From Physella acuta (taxonomy: Eukaryota; Mollusca; Gastropoda; Physidae): 64,000 bases of DNA. Position 1 is the first letter of the stretch. Every line of letters begins with the position of its first letter. The stretch spans positions 124,001-188,000 of the forward strand of contig NW_026732721.1 of the NCBI RefSeq assembly GCF_028476545.1, in the 5' to 3' direction. A program made the position numbers and the translations under genes. This document shows positions 12,201 through 22,554 of this stretch, piece by piece. The notes below the pieces were generated by a model. It was not told the origin of the DNA. It saw only the letters and a list, made by a program, of their open reading frames with translations, and did no database searches.

Positions 12201-13241
12201 AGCGGTAGACGGACTTTAATCGGTAGCTTTACAGGGGAGAAAATTTTATTAGCGACACCCCTTTTAAAGTGGTATTTAAATCATGGGTTGGTAGTCAGTA
12301 AAATTTATCAAGTCGTTGAATATAATCCAATTGCATGTTTTAAGACATTTGGGGATACAGTTTCAGACGCGCGAAGAAAGGGGGACATAGACGACAAATA
12401 CGCGATAACTAGTGAAACAATGAAATTGTTAGGAAACGCGGCATACGGTAAAACTTTGACGGATAAAACACGACATGCGGACATGACCTACTGTAGGGCT
12501 AGGGATATAGGGGATTGTATTAATAATCCGCGATTTAAAAAAATGACAAAACTTACCGACGATGTTTACGAAGTAGAAACGTTAAAAAAGAAGATAGTTT
12601 GGGATCTCCCTCTTCAGATAGGCTTTTTCGTTTATCAGTACGCGAAACTTAGGATGTTAGAATTTTATTATGACTTTATAGACAAATATATAGATAGAAC
12701 CGACTTTCAGCTATGTGAGATGGACACTGACAGTTTATACTTAGCCTTAAGTACCGATGACTTGTTAAAAGCCGTAAGACCGGGACTAGAACACGAGTTT
12801 TTTGACATTTACGACAAATGGTTCCCCTCAGAAGTATGTGACTCACATAGACCACAATTTATAAGCGGCAAAGGCACGGTAGATAGTCATTGTCTAGAGT
12901 GTAGGGCTAGGAAAATTTATGAAAAGAGAACACCGGGGTTGTTTAAATTAGAATATGAAGGGGATGGGATGGTATCTTTATGTAGCAAGACGTACCACTG
13001 TTTTGGCGAGTATAATAAAACATCAACCAAGGGATTATCTAAAAATCACAACACACTAGGCAAAGAATCTTTCATGCAGGTCCTCACAACAAAGGAACCA
13101 AGTGGTGGGACAAACACAGGGTTCAGAGCATACAACACGGGGATATATACTTACACCCAACACAGAAACTCACTTTCTTACTTTTACATTAAAAGACAAG
13201 TAGACGCAGACAATGTGACAACATCTCCCCTAGACATATAA
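9261..13241 (+). pseudogene. Zinc-finger family-B DNA polymerase region of the Polinton-like element (fossil)
   Basis: The parts in order are as follows. Two C2H2 zinc fingers lie at the N-terminus, the first starting FTCEICDRVF. A conserved NFSFFRCLARH module resembles the region before the exonuclease in related elements. A third, C2HC-like finger follows (FACSVCNKLW). Exonuclease motifs are visible as YDFECYFD, GFNSGKYDINL and YNNIDVKPF. Polymerase motifs A (KGYDANALYLW), B (KLLGNAAYGK) and C (MDTDSLYL) follow, then a TPGLFKLEYEG motif. This is the DNA_pol_B_2 type found in Polintons and linear plasmids. The start at 9,261 has a good AGCCATGA context and directly precedes the first finger. 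An AATAAA lies at about 13,340. The region looks broken about once overall, and I treat it as a fossil. Confidence 0.85.
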
Positions 13242-13365
13242 GACCTTTTAGTTTACCAATCGTGCCTTTAATGAGACTTTAATGTAAATATGTAAATAAG
13301 ACAGAACCTTGACTGTATGCTGATGGGGTTGTTTTTATTCAATAAAAAACTTATTATATAAACGG

Positions 13366-13404
<39 letters not shown>

Positions 13405-13899
13405 GATGTGAGTTATTGTTTTGTTACTTGTCCCTGAAAGTTATGTAACTCGGTATCCTGTATAAGATGTATGACTGAAATCAAAATCAACCATTTAAAA
13501 TACTGGATCCGAGTTGGAAATAGCCCTTTACCGCTCTGATCGGTGCCCCAACCATTATCACAATTCGCCCTTCCCCTTCCCTTTGTCAGCAACCCCTTCC
13601 CCCTTCTCCCATCCAACCTTGCGTCATCACACTAACCTCAATACCAACCGATAGATAAACACACCGTACCACTACCCACACTATTCCTTGGACAGACAAA
13701 GTAACAGACAAACATTTATTCAACTAATGTCACAACCCCCTAGAAACCACTCCAACAGACTGGGATACATAACTTGTAGACACCAATCCCCAATGAATAT
13801 CCCCTTCCTAAACACATTGACATTTACTCTCAAAAGTGACAATGTTCCCATCCAAACTTTTAAATCTTTTCATATACAAATAAAAACATCCACATCCAA
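13242..13899. other. Noncoding interior of the Polinton-like element
   Basis: The polymerase 3' flank has an AATAAA signal near 13,340 and a T run at 13,369-13,396. No further gene is recognised. A short open frame at 13,688-13,957 has no known domain and runs into the palindromic repeat array. Confidence 0.5.
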
Positions 13900-14363
13900 C
13901 TTTGAAATCTGCCTCGGTGAAAACTTCACCGACCCTAGGATGAACACGACCCCTTAATCAATAAAAATTATTGATTTGTACTTTAGAGTGATTAGATTGA
14001 ATGATATGTATGCTAACGTCAAATCATATTTAGTTTATACATCATTATTTTGGTGAAATTTAAATGTAGACATTTTAAACTGTGTGTCATTTGACACGAC
14101 GTACTATAACATTGTTGATTTTTAAAACTTGAAGTTTATAATCTTAAGCAAATTTACCACCCCCTTACCACCACCTTACCACCCCCTTACCACCCCCTTA
14201 CCACCCCCTTACCACCACCACCTTACCACCACCTTACCACCACCACCACCTTACCACCACCTTACCACCACCTTACCACCACCTTACCACCACCTTACCA
14301 CCACCTTACCACCAGTACCTTACCACCACCACCTTACCACCACCTTACACACACACGTACACT

Positions 14364-14412
<49 letters not shown>

Positions 14413-15060
14413 CAACTTTGAAACATACATCGGTGAAAACTTCACCGACTCTAGTATAAAAACCATCCACCAACCCCTTCCAAAACATAGGCCCTACATG
14501 TAACAACTTTGAAACCTACCTAGATGAAAACCTCACCGACCCTAATATAAACTCGGCTGCCATCAATTCCAAGAACATGTATGTGCCAACATGTCTCGGT
14601 GTTATCAAAACTCCCCCGACCCTAGTGTAAACTCTGCCCCTAACAATTCCTAAACATACATGGTCTAGCTTCGAACCCTGCCTCGGTGAAAACTTCACCG
14701 ACCGTAGTATAGACTCTACACCAACCCCTTCCAAAACATCCGTGTACCAACATCAATCGGTGAAAACAAAATCCTTCCCACTCTAGTATGGATTCGGCCC
14801 CTAACACTTCCAAAACATGCCTGTATCAATTTTGTAACCTGCCTCGGTGAAAACTTCACCGACGCTAGTTTGAAACCTACCAACTCCAAAGCATGCCTGT
14901 AACAACTTTGAACCAATCCATGGTGAAACCAAAACCATACCAACATAGTATAAACTCTACACCTAACAATTCCTAAACATGGATGGTCCGAGTTCAAAAC
15001 CAACCTCGGTGAAAACTTCACCGATCCTCGTATAAACTCTACACCAACCAACAACAAAAC
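13900..15060. repeat. Palindrome-bearing repeat array (CGGTGAAAACTTCACCG)
   Basis: Degenerate units of about 80 bp each carry a version of CGGTGAAAACTTCACCG followed by GACCCTAGTATAAACTC. Perfect 17-bp inverted repeats (7-bp arms, 3-bp centre) start at 13,915, 14,431, 14,684, 14,845 and 15,007. Diverged versions lie between them, giving 161-162 bp spacing for the last two intervals. Function is unknown. Protein-binding iterons or hairpins are possible (inference). Confidence 0.75.
14148..14345. repeat. (CCACCTTAC)n array
   Basis: Roughly 9-bp units of CCACCTTAC/CCCCCTTAC, followed by a (CA)n run to about 14,406. It interrupts the palindromic array inside the element. Confidence 0.85.
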
Positions 15061-15190
15061 ATGGATATACCAACTACATACAACACACCGCTCGACCCGG
15101 GTCGATCAATACTATTTCTTTACTCGATGAAAAAACCTATGATACTGTCAGTATAACTGTTAGTGAAAAGCACGGGACCCAACCGGGGGA

Positions 15191-16491
15191 AAAATCAATT
15201 AACGTGGTAACAGATGTTCCCACACTTAACGCTGGCTTCGCGTTAATTACCATACCTCCCGGTGGGATCGCTTCGCGAACCCACATAAATCAATGACGGG
15301 TGTCAAAAAATTTAATTAGGTGGGCTATCAAGTTGATGATGGTCCAGTGGGTGTGACCAAAATTAACTCGGACAGTGTACGGTCCCTCACAAAAAGAAAA
15401 ACTTTGCTGGTGAATCGATACGTGCCTGGTGCCATTAGCGAGTAACAGGTGTTGTTAATGTATGTTATTCACAAAGTACACGCTAACGCACCCCTACCCT
15501 CAAACCCCATCATTACTCCCCCTCTCATCCACCAACACCCCTATCCGTTTACTATTAAACATACATACAAGTAAATAAACAAACCAACAAATTAAACAAC
15601 AAAGAAAAGAAATAAACAAATTAAATTTTAAAATCAAACTAATTAAAAGCAAAATACGTAACTAGTTAATAAAAATTAATAAAAATAATAAATTAAAATT
15701 ACAAAATTAAAATTTAAAAAATTAAACTAATTAAAAAATCAAATTTAAATAAAAATCAAATTAATTAAACTTATTAAAAATAAACAAACAAAACACAAAC
15801 AAAGTAATTAACATCAAATTAATTCAAAACAAACAAAAAACCAAATTACGTAACTCGTTAATAAAAATTACAAAACAAAATAAATAAACAACTATAAAAT
15901 TTAAAAAACAAAATAAAAATAATTAAAAAGTAAACAAAGTAATTAAATTACGTAACTAATTAAAAAATTAATTAAAATTTAAAAAAACTCATTAAAACTA
16001 ATTAAAAACTCATTAAAATTACGTAACTAGGTCAATGATTACGTCATAATGTTACTAATTACGTCACAAGGTCACCGGTGGTGACCTAGTGACCTACTCC
16101 CGCTCCTGCTCACCCACCCTAGGGTGGGTGAGTATTTTACTATATCTCATTGTACATCCTGCTCACCCACCCTCACCCACCTGCTCACCCAGGTGGGTGA
16201 GTATTTTACTATATCTCATTGTACATCCTGCTCACCCACCCTCACCCAGTTGGGTGAGTATTTTGCTATATGTCGGTGTACCTCCACCTCCCCCAGGGAG
16301 TATTTTACTATATGTCGTTGTACATCCGCATCACCCACTCCACCCAGGTGGGTGAGTATTTTGCTATATGTCATTGTACATCCGCATCCGAGTATTTTAC
16401 TATATAGCCTTTGCTCCTGCTCCTGCTCCTGCTCCTGCTCCCCTCACCCTGCGCCTGCGCCTTCGCTCCAAAAGGGACCTTATATACTACT
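15191..16491 (-). repeat. Right terminal inverted repeat of the Polinton-like element
   Basis: Reverse complement of 7,186-8,480, about 1,301 bp. It carries one extra 6-bp GCTCCT unit relative to the left copy. The six CTC-ended tandem units with TGGGTGAG arms are mirrored here. Open frames of 88-129 codons in both inverted repeats come from these tandem units and are not genes. Confidence 0.9.
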
Positions 16492-16497
16492 ATTGTG
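16492..16497. repeat. Right target-site duplication ATTGTG
   Basis: Identical to 7,180-7,185 and directly abuts the ACT terminus. Confidence 0.8.
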
Positions 16498-16868
16498 GTC
16501 TATTTGTTGGTAATTTCATACGACGGGCTATGTAGTGGATATTTTCTATGATCATATGAGGTTGACGTAATGGTTAACTTACCTTGTTGCCTACACTGTC
16601 GTCTGATCATTCAACCACTGGCCTGTCCCTAACGTATTGATGACTGTCTGTTTATGCTACCTTATGCGTTATGTGTTTCTTGCTCCATGCTAGGGGAGGT
16701 GGTGTGCGAGTGTGTGTGTATGGGGTGTGTGTAGAGAGAGAGAGAGGGGGGGGGGTATTTTGAAACAATTGTTGGGTACCCAACTTGTCCTAGTGACGTG
16801 TTGATTAATTAAGTCGACTAGCCGTGGTTAGTGTTCCCAGCATTACCTACGTGTAGCATTAGTCTACC
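16498..16868. other. Spacer with GT/GA low complexity
   Basis: Remnant of the 23-bp repeat near 16,525, then unremarkable sequence with a GTGTGTGTAGAGAGAGAG and G-run patch at 16,698-16,756. No gene seen. Confidence 0.4.
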
Positions 16869-17069
16869 CAGCGGTCTCCAAACTTTTCAGCCCGAGGGCC
16901 GCATTAACTATCAAATTTCAGTCCGGGGGCCAGTTTCTTCCAGGCATGCCTTTGATTTTTCTGGGCAAAATTCCTCAGCCATCACCAACGAACGTTTTTT
17001 CCGTGGACAAAAAGATGAGAGGACCTCGCGGGCCGCATCTGGCCCGCGGACCGTAGTTTGGAGACCCTG
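16869..17069. mobile_element. hAT-type MITE (about 200 bp)
   Basis: The element begins CAGCGGTCTCCAAAC and ends GTTTGGAGACCCTG, an imperfect terminal inverted repeat of about 14 bp. It is rich in GGGCCGCAT and GGCCCGCGG, typical of short nonautonomous hAT elements in animals. Flanking GTCTAC on both sides fits a decayed 8-bp duplication. No transposase is encoded. Confidence 0.75.
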
Positions 17070-17710
17070 GTCTACACATACATATTTTTAAAAAATCGTT
17101 TGCGTAAATTGTTAACTGTTCTCACTGATATGATGAGACCATATGGATGCTGTTTATCGTCACGGGTCTAGAAATACTAAAGAGGGTTATAATATTATAT
17201 TAGACTGTTACGATTGTTACTTTGTGTTACAGTAACTATTTCTGTTTCGATATAACCTGTAAGGTTGTATTGTTAACAGCATTTTCGTGTGCACGAATAT
17301 ATATTTTATACAAGACTAGTATACTCGGCTTTACTGCAAAAGTTGAAAAAATCTTGAAATCTCCGTAGGTTTTATCTTTAATGAGATTAGATGCTCATTT
17401 AGATCTGAACCACAATCAACAAAAGACGGTCACCACGTGACATAAAAATTCCAACCTCAACTTCCCGTTTGATCACGTGTTTGTCCACGTGATGACCCAA
17501 GATGCAGCCAACCGTGACTGATTCGCCTGATGGACTCCGTCAGATCCTCTGGCTTTTACATGCTCGGTGATTTTATGGCGGGATAAACGTCGACATTTTT
17601 TGACATGCTCTTTCATTTTATGGCGGGATAAATATGGACTTTATTGACAAGGACAAAAGAAATGTTTTGTCAATTTTATGTTACATCTTACATGTTTGCG
17701 TTACGCTGGG
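17070..17710. other. Unremarkable spacer
   Basis: AT-rich sequence with two ATTTTATGGCGGGATAAA copies near 17,571 and 17,614. No gene is recognised. Confidence 0.4.
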
Positions 17711-18196
17711 GGTTTTTGTTGTGGGTATAGGTCCACGTAACGTAACGTTCTATCACTGGTGATATTTGTTGAGGGGTGTAGGTCACGTCACGTGACGTAA
17801 CGTCCGATCACAGGGGATATTTGTTGAGGGGTGTGGGTCACGTCACGTGACGTAACGTAACGTCCGATCACAGGGGATATTTGTTGAGGGGTGTGGGTCA
17901 CGTCACGTGACGTAACGTAACGTCCGATCACAGGGGATATTTGTTGAGGGGTGTGGGTCACGTCACGTGACGTAACGTAACGTCCGATCACAGGGGATAT
18001 TTGTTGAGGGGTGTGGGTCACGTCACGTGACGTAACGTAACGTCCGATCACAGGGGATATTTGTTGAGGGGTGTGGGTCACGTCACGTGACGTAACGTAA
18101 CGTCCGATCACAGGGGATATTTGTTGAGGGGTGTGGGTCACGTCACGTGACGTAACGTAACGTCCGATCACAGGGGATATTTGTTGAGGGGTGTAT
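17711..18196. repeat. 60-bp satellite with CACGTG palindrome
   Basis: Six apparently identical 60-bp units (17,821-18,180) are preceded by one shorter and one diverged unit and followed by a partial one. Each full unit contains the 14-bp palindrome ACGTCACGTGACGT (E-box CACGTG centre) followed by AACGTAACGTCCGATCACAG. Seven palindromes are present. A 138-codon minus-strand frame exists only because 60 is divisible by three. Confidence 0.95.
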
Positions 18197-18289
18197 GTGA
18201 TCATAAGTATCGGGGACAGCAGTCACTGTAAGAGTTAGTCACATGTTGGAGTCAAGGAAGACTCCATGTTGGAGTCACAAAGTTTGACC

Positions 18290-18570
18290 GACGCCGTAAA
18301 TCTGAGAGGTCAAAAAGTGTAACGGGGTGAGAATTTTAAAGATAAATCTCGGAAAGGATTGGCGGATGTGCAACCGGTGTTCAAATGTCCTATTTATAAA
18401 AATTTTCAAAAGTCGATGTTGAATTGTCCACTTTTCATTAGTGCTGTTAAAATGTCCCATCTACAACAGCTGCTGTTAAAATGTCCACTTTATAAAAGTC
18501 GCTGTAAAAGTCGCTGTTAAATTATCCACTTTACAAAGCGACGGTTAAAATGTCCAACTAACAACTGTTA
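18290..18570. repeat. Degenerate repeat with GCTGTTAAAATGTCCAC
   Basis: Several loose units of about 40-50 bp share GTTAAAATGTCCACTTTATAAAAG-like sequence. No gene is seen. Confidence 0.55.
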
Positions 18571-18857
18571 CTGCTAACACATGCAGTAAAGTAATTTAAT
18601 TTTTATTCCTCCCAAGATCTATGAGATTGCCTTCAGGCCGAAACATTATACAGCAACAGACCGTGGGAGTTAGAGGGTTAATTTGCATAGCTTGTCTGAA
18701 CTAGTACACACGATTTTGTACTAATTCACCAATGGCTTAAGGGAGGTTATGTTGTGTTTGGGGGGGGGGGGGGGTTGAACACATCTAAGTAGGCCATGCA
18801 CCTGAAGCGAAATGCTGAACGGGACAGTTAGGTAATAGGTTCAAACAAGTTTGTCTT
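18571..18857. other. Spacer without gene
   Basis: Unremarkable, with a G run at 18,761-18,774. Confidence 0.4.
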
Positions 18858-19250
18858 GGTCGATATGTTGTACTATCTTTCACTGTGGTAGAATTGTGTA
18901 CTCTATCAATATGTTGTACTATCTTTCACTGTGGTAGAAATGTGTATATCGATATGTTGTAGAAGTGTGTATATCGATATGTTGTACTACCTTTCACTGT
19001 GGTAGAAATGTGTACTCTATCGATATGTTGTACTATCTTTCACTGTGGTAGAAATGTGTATATCGATATGTTGTACTATCTTTCACTGTGGTAGAAATGT
19101 GTATATCGATATGTTGTACTTCCTTTCACTGTGGTAGAAATGTGTACTCTATCGATATGTTGTACTATCTTTCACTGTGGTAGAAATGTGTATATCGATA
19201 TGTTGTACTACCTTTCACTGTGGTAGGAATGTGTACTCTATTTACTCTGG
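18858..19250. repeat. Minisatellite of about 43 bp (ATATGTTGTACTATCTTTCACTG)
   Basis: About nine units combine ATATGTTGTACTATC, TTTCACTGTGGTAGAAATG and TGTATATCGAT. Alternation of a TGTGTACTCTATCGAT version and a TGTGTATATCGAT version gives a higher-order pattern. Confidence 0.85.
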
Positions 19251-19334
19251 TATAAGCTAGAGATACACGGGGTAAAATCAGGTGTTTTGCTATGGTACAA
19301 ACATGTGTTGTACTATAGTTGAAATAGGTGTTGT

Positions 19335-19872
19335 ACTTTGGTACAAATAGATGATATACGGTGGTACAAATAGATGATATATGGTGGTACAAATAGATGA
19401 TATACGGTGGTACAAATAGATGATATACGGTGGTACAAATAGATGATATACGGTGGTAAAAATAGATTATATATGGTGGTACAAATAGATGATATACGGT
19501 GGTACAAATAGATGATATACGGTGGTACAAATAGATGATATACGGTGGTACAAATAGATGATATACGGTGGTACAATTAGATGATATACGTTGGTACAAA
19601 TAGATGATATACGGTGGTACAAATAGATGATATACGGTGGTACAAATAGATGATATACGGTGGTACAAATAGATGATATACGGTGGTACAAATAGATGAT
19701 ATACGGTGGTAAAAATAGATGATATACGGTGGTACAAATAGATGATATACGGTGGTACAAATAGATGATATACGGTGGTACAAATAGATGATATACGGTG
19801 GTACAAATAGATGATATACGGTGGTACAAATAGATGATATACGGTGGTACAAATAGATGATGTACGGTGGTA
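19335..19872. repeat. 23-bp satellite (GTGGTACAAATAGATGATATA)
   Basis: About 23 units of 23 bp with few substitutions. Because 23 is not a multiple of three, all three minus-strand frames stay open for 87-213 codons with YHRISSICTTVYHLFVPPYI-type translations. These are repeat artefacts. Confidence 0.95.
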
Positions 19873-19889
19873 GAATAACCAGAGTTTCT

Positions 19890-19985
19890 TCCAGACTTTT
19901 TTCTCCGGGGGGGGGGGGGCACTTGAAATTTTCGGAAGGGGGGGGGGCGTTAGACTTTCTTCGGGGGGGGGGGGGGGCGGCGGAC
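19890..19985. repeat. Three clustered long G tracts
   Basis: Three runs of 9-15 G separated by CACTTGAAATTTTCGGAA and CGTTAGACTTTCTTC spacers. The CTTC/TTCGG-flanked G-run pattern looks like a decayed repeat of about 33 bp. Confidence 0.7.
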
Positions 19986-20700
19986 ACTGTTAATTAAGCC
20001 CTCGATTATTTCGGGGTTAATCCAATGCCTGTATTTGATCTAACCCTAACACATCCACTACCAAATATTTCACCACATTTCTTGTGTATCGTTTCACATA
20101 ACTCTTGCTAACATCAACGTTATAATCAGTACGTTATATTTGAGCGAATGTCGCTTTATTTACCTATGCCTGTGTCAAGCCCACCCCCCAACCCACCCCA
20201 CCCCACCCCCACCTCTACCTATACATAGCTTAAAGCAAGTTATTGGTTTAGCTAACTAGGCCAAATTTCTGGTGAATGATTTTTTTCCCTAACATCTTCC
20301 TGGTTCAGTCTTGTGTTAAACCCCGGTCGTTCTGGCAAATATTTGTGACGTCAAGTTTTAGTTTTACTTTCTTGTGTCACCCCCACCCCCTCACTCTCCC
20401 TCCATCCCCACCCCCCATCGTCAACATTATCACGCGCCTCCCATCTATGAAAAGAATGATTGTGGTAAGTTCCAAGCAATATTCAAAGGGATGTAACCTT
20501 CAGCTGTTCAAAGTTATGGTGTATTTGTAAAACATAAGTAGACACTTTTCGCTTCAGGGTACCCGGTAGCCAATGGAAGTGTCGGGATTAAGGCAGCCGT
20601 TTAAAGTTTGTTTAATCACAAGTTTAGTTTAGGTTAGAGTTTGTGCTTTTTCATGGTAATTCCGGGGGGGGGGGAGGGAAGTATGTACTCTTGTGTAAAT
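19986..20700. other. Spacer without gene
   Basis: C-rich patches near 20,180-20,215 and 20,380-20,415 and a G run at 20,666. An 84-codon frame at 20,276-20,530 has no recognisable domain. Confidence 0.4.
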
Positions 20701-20915
20701 GGGACGGCGTGGCCTAAGCGGTAGAGCGCTAAGCTGCTATCCCGAAAGTCTCGAGTTCGAATCCGGGTCCAAGTCAGTACAACGTCAATGAGTCCACCCA
20801 GCTCTGACGGGTACCTAACTCACGTTAGGGAATGTAAAGACGGCATGGCTAATTGCTGACCACTCCTTCCCTACATATGCCGAGGTCAAGAAACATGAAC
20901 TCTACTTCATCTGCC
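20701..20915 (+). mobile_element. tRNA-derived SINE, family A, near full length
   Basis: The head GGGACGGCGTGGCCTAAGCG plus GTAGAGCGC is an A-box-like tRNA D arm, and CGAGTTCGAATCCGGG is a B box. A tRNA-unrelated body follows (CTAACTCACGTTAGGGAATG), ending ...AACTCTACTTCATCTGCCC. It is a SINE rather than a functional tRNA because the cloverleaf is poor and parts of it recur at 6,468, 32,646 and 38,520. Confidence 0.75.
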
Positions 20916-21599
20916 CAATTGATCGTTAGGTCTAAAGAGGATTCTTTTTTTTACTATTTTATCGAACAACCAAAATATAAACCTATAAAACACTACACAT
21001 TTATTCTTAAATATAATTGTGTCTACACTTTAATCCACGTGCGTCGAGACTCTCATTAACCTAAAACGGTGATGAAGCTAAACATTGTAATGCAACGAAA
21101 CAACCTTAACCCTAACTAAAAATACTCAAACGTAATAGCTTTAACTGTTAGGTGTAAGCGAAGATAGGTTTTAAATTATTGTTGGTGTATAGACAAAATT
21201 TGCTTAATTGGTAATTGGTTATTCCATAAATCGGGGTACGGCTAACGTATCAGGAACATAAACCAACGTGACAACTATTATAGAAAGGCACTCGTACTGT
21301 GCGCACTCTGCTAGGCATCGATGTCAGCATTTCCAAATGTCAAGTGACATTTGAGTTTATCGTTTGCGGCTAAGTACGGCACGACAGGAAGTTATCGATT
21401 TCCGTGTACTGCTGGAAATGTGCAGTTAAATATAGCCGAGTTTGTCATTTCCTGAGACACGTATAGAGACACTGCAGCGTTTAGTTTTTGTTTTGTCAGT
21501 AGTCAGGTCTGACGGGAGGGGGAAGGGGGGTGGGGTCTAAAATGAGGTCATATAAGTAGTCGTCGTAGGGTGACATTCCACTGCCTGGTAGATCAATAC
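20916..21599. other. Spacer without gene
   Basis: AT-rich and unremarkable. It includes an inverted AAATGTCA-AG-TGACATTT at about 21,334-21,351. Confidence 0.4.
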
Positions 21600-21770
21600 T
21601 GCAGTGGTGCTGTTTCAGTGAAGGTGTCTGGTGCATCAGTGGTTCTAAAGTTGGTGGTGTCTGGTGGTCTGGTGCATCAGTGGTTCTAAAGTTGGTGGTG
21701 TCTGGTGCATCAGTGGTTCTAACGTTGGTGGTGTCTGGTGGTGCCTGGTGCATCAGTGGTTCATAAGATG
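21600..21770. repeat. Short minisatellite (GGTGTCTGGTGCATCAGTGG)
   Basis: Four or five imperfect units with GGTGTCTGGTGCATCAGTGG and TTCTAAAGTTGGTG. Confidence 0.75.
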
Positions 21771-22554
21771 GTGTTATCAGGTCTAAACCTGGTTTTTATA
21801 TTAAAACTGATAAAGTAGATTTATCTGATTCACAACGCTCAATCGTGTTAATTAAGAACCCACTCATTATTTGCGAAAAATACTTTACCGTAAAGTAATA
21901 GCTAAATAAAGCAACAACTGATTTTAATTTTTTAACTAACCATCTCTGTCTTGTAACCATCTGTCTAAGTCGGCGCATTTGCCAACTGTGAATGTTTTTA
22001 ATAAATCTTAAATATTTCATTTCCTATTAGGTTTTTTACGATAAGCAGCCACGATAAGACGAAAGCTGACATCGACAAACAGATTATTAATTTAATCGTT
22101 AAAAACGAACGTAACGTACGAGGGTATGAAACATTTACCATAACGCCGTAGTGTTGAGCATTAAAGCCGGATGTAGCGAGTAGCACAACAGCCGAGTGTA
22201 GCGAGTAGCACAACCGCTGCATCTAGCGTGTAGCACAACAGCCGCATGCACTCCAACCAAAAAAGAGCAGCCGATTCTCTATTTCATTCATTTCCCGATT
22301 GATTGCGTTATCGATCTATCTCAGGGTATTTTTTATCACCGGCGTGACGTGATCAGTGGTCAATGGTTCGAACTGCCTGGAATGTGGAGCCAGACCCTGG
22401 TGCCAGAGATCTTTAGTCCACTAGTACTTGTGCTGGTGGTAGGTTCATGTCTAGGTGGCGTCGATGTAGGTTCGTTGGTGTAGGTTCGTCGGTGTAGGTT
22501 CGTTGGTATAGGTTCGTCGGTGTATATTAGACTTAAGCCCAGGTTTAGGTGGAT
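21771..22554. other. Spacer with two minor repeats
   Basis: Three copies of about 33 bp with GTAGCGAGTAGCACAACAGC lie at 22,168-22,245, and TAGGTTCGT(C/T)GGTG copies at 22,468-22,525. No gene is recognised. Confidence 0.55.

Larger units (their letters stand above)
7186..16491 (+). mobile_element. Polinton/Maverick-type element, compact, polymerase-bearing fossil
   Basis: The element is 9,306 bp, starts AGT and ends ACT, and is flanked by a 6-bp ATTGTG duplication. Inverted repeats of about 1.3 kb bound a centre with a family-B DNA polymerase of the viral/organellar, protein-primed type. These are the diagnostic features of Polintons. It is shorter than typical 15-20 kb Polintons. I see no integrase, packaging ATPase, protease or capsid gene, so it is either a deletion derivative or a compact lineage moved in trans (inference). 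It looks broken, with about one break in the polymerase. The two inverted repeats are nearly identical by eye, which suggests a recent insertion or repeat homogenisation. The right interior holds noncoding repeats. Confidence 0.85.

Noticed and set aside
17788-18204. 138-codon minus-strand frame with seven THTPQQISPVIGRYVTSRDV repeats
   Set aside because: It exists because the 60-bp satellite unit is divisible by three. There is no start context, splice evidence or homology.
19335-19872. Possible CRISPR-like array
   Set aside because: Units are contiguous with no unique spacers, and the host is eukaryotic.
19165-19987. Overlapping minus-strand frames of 87-213 codons
   Set aside because: All three frames are open across a 23-bp satellite, which is an expected artefact.
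20701-20775. Functional tRNA gene
   Set aside because: A and B boxes are present but the anticodon arm does not fold well, a tRNA-unrelated body follows, and truncated copies occur elsewhere, so it is a SINE.
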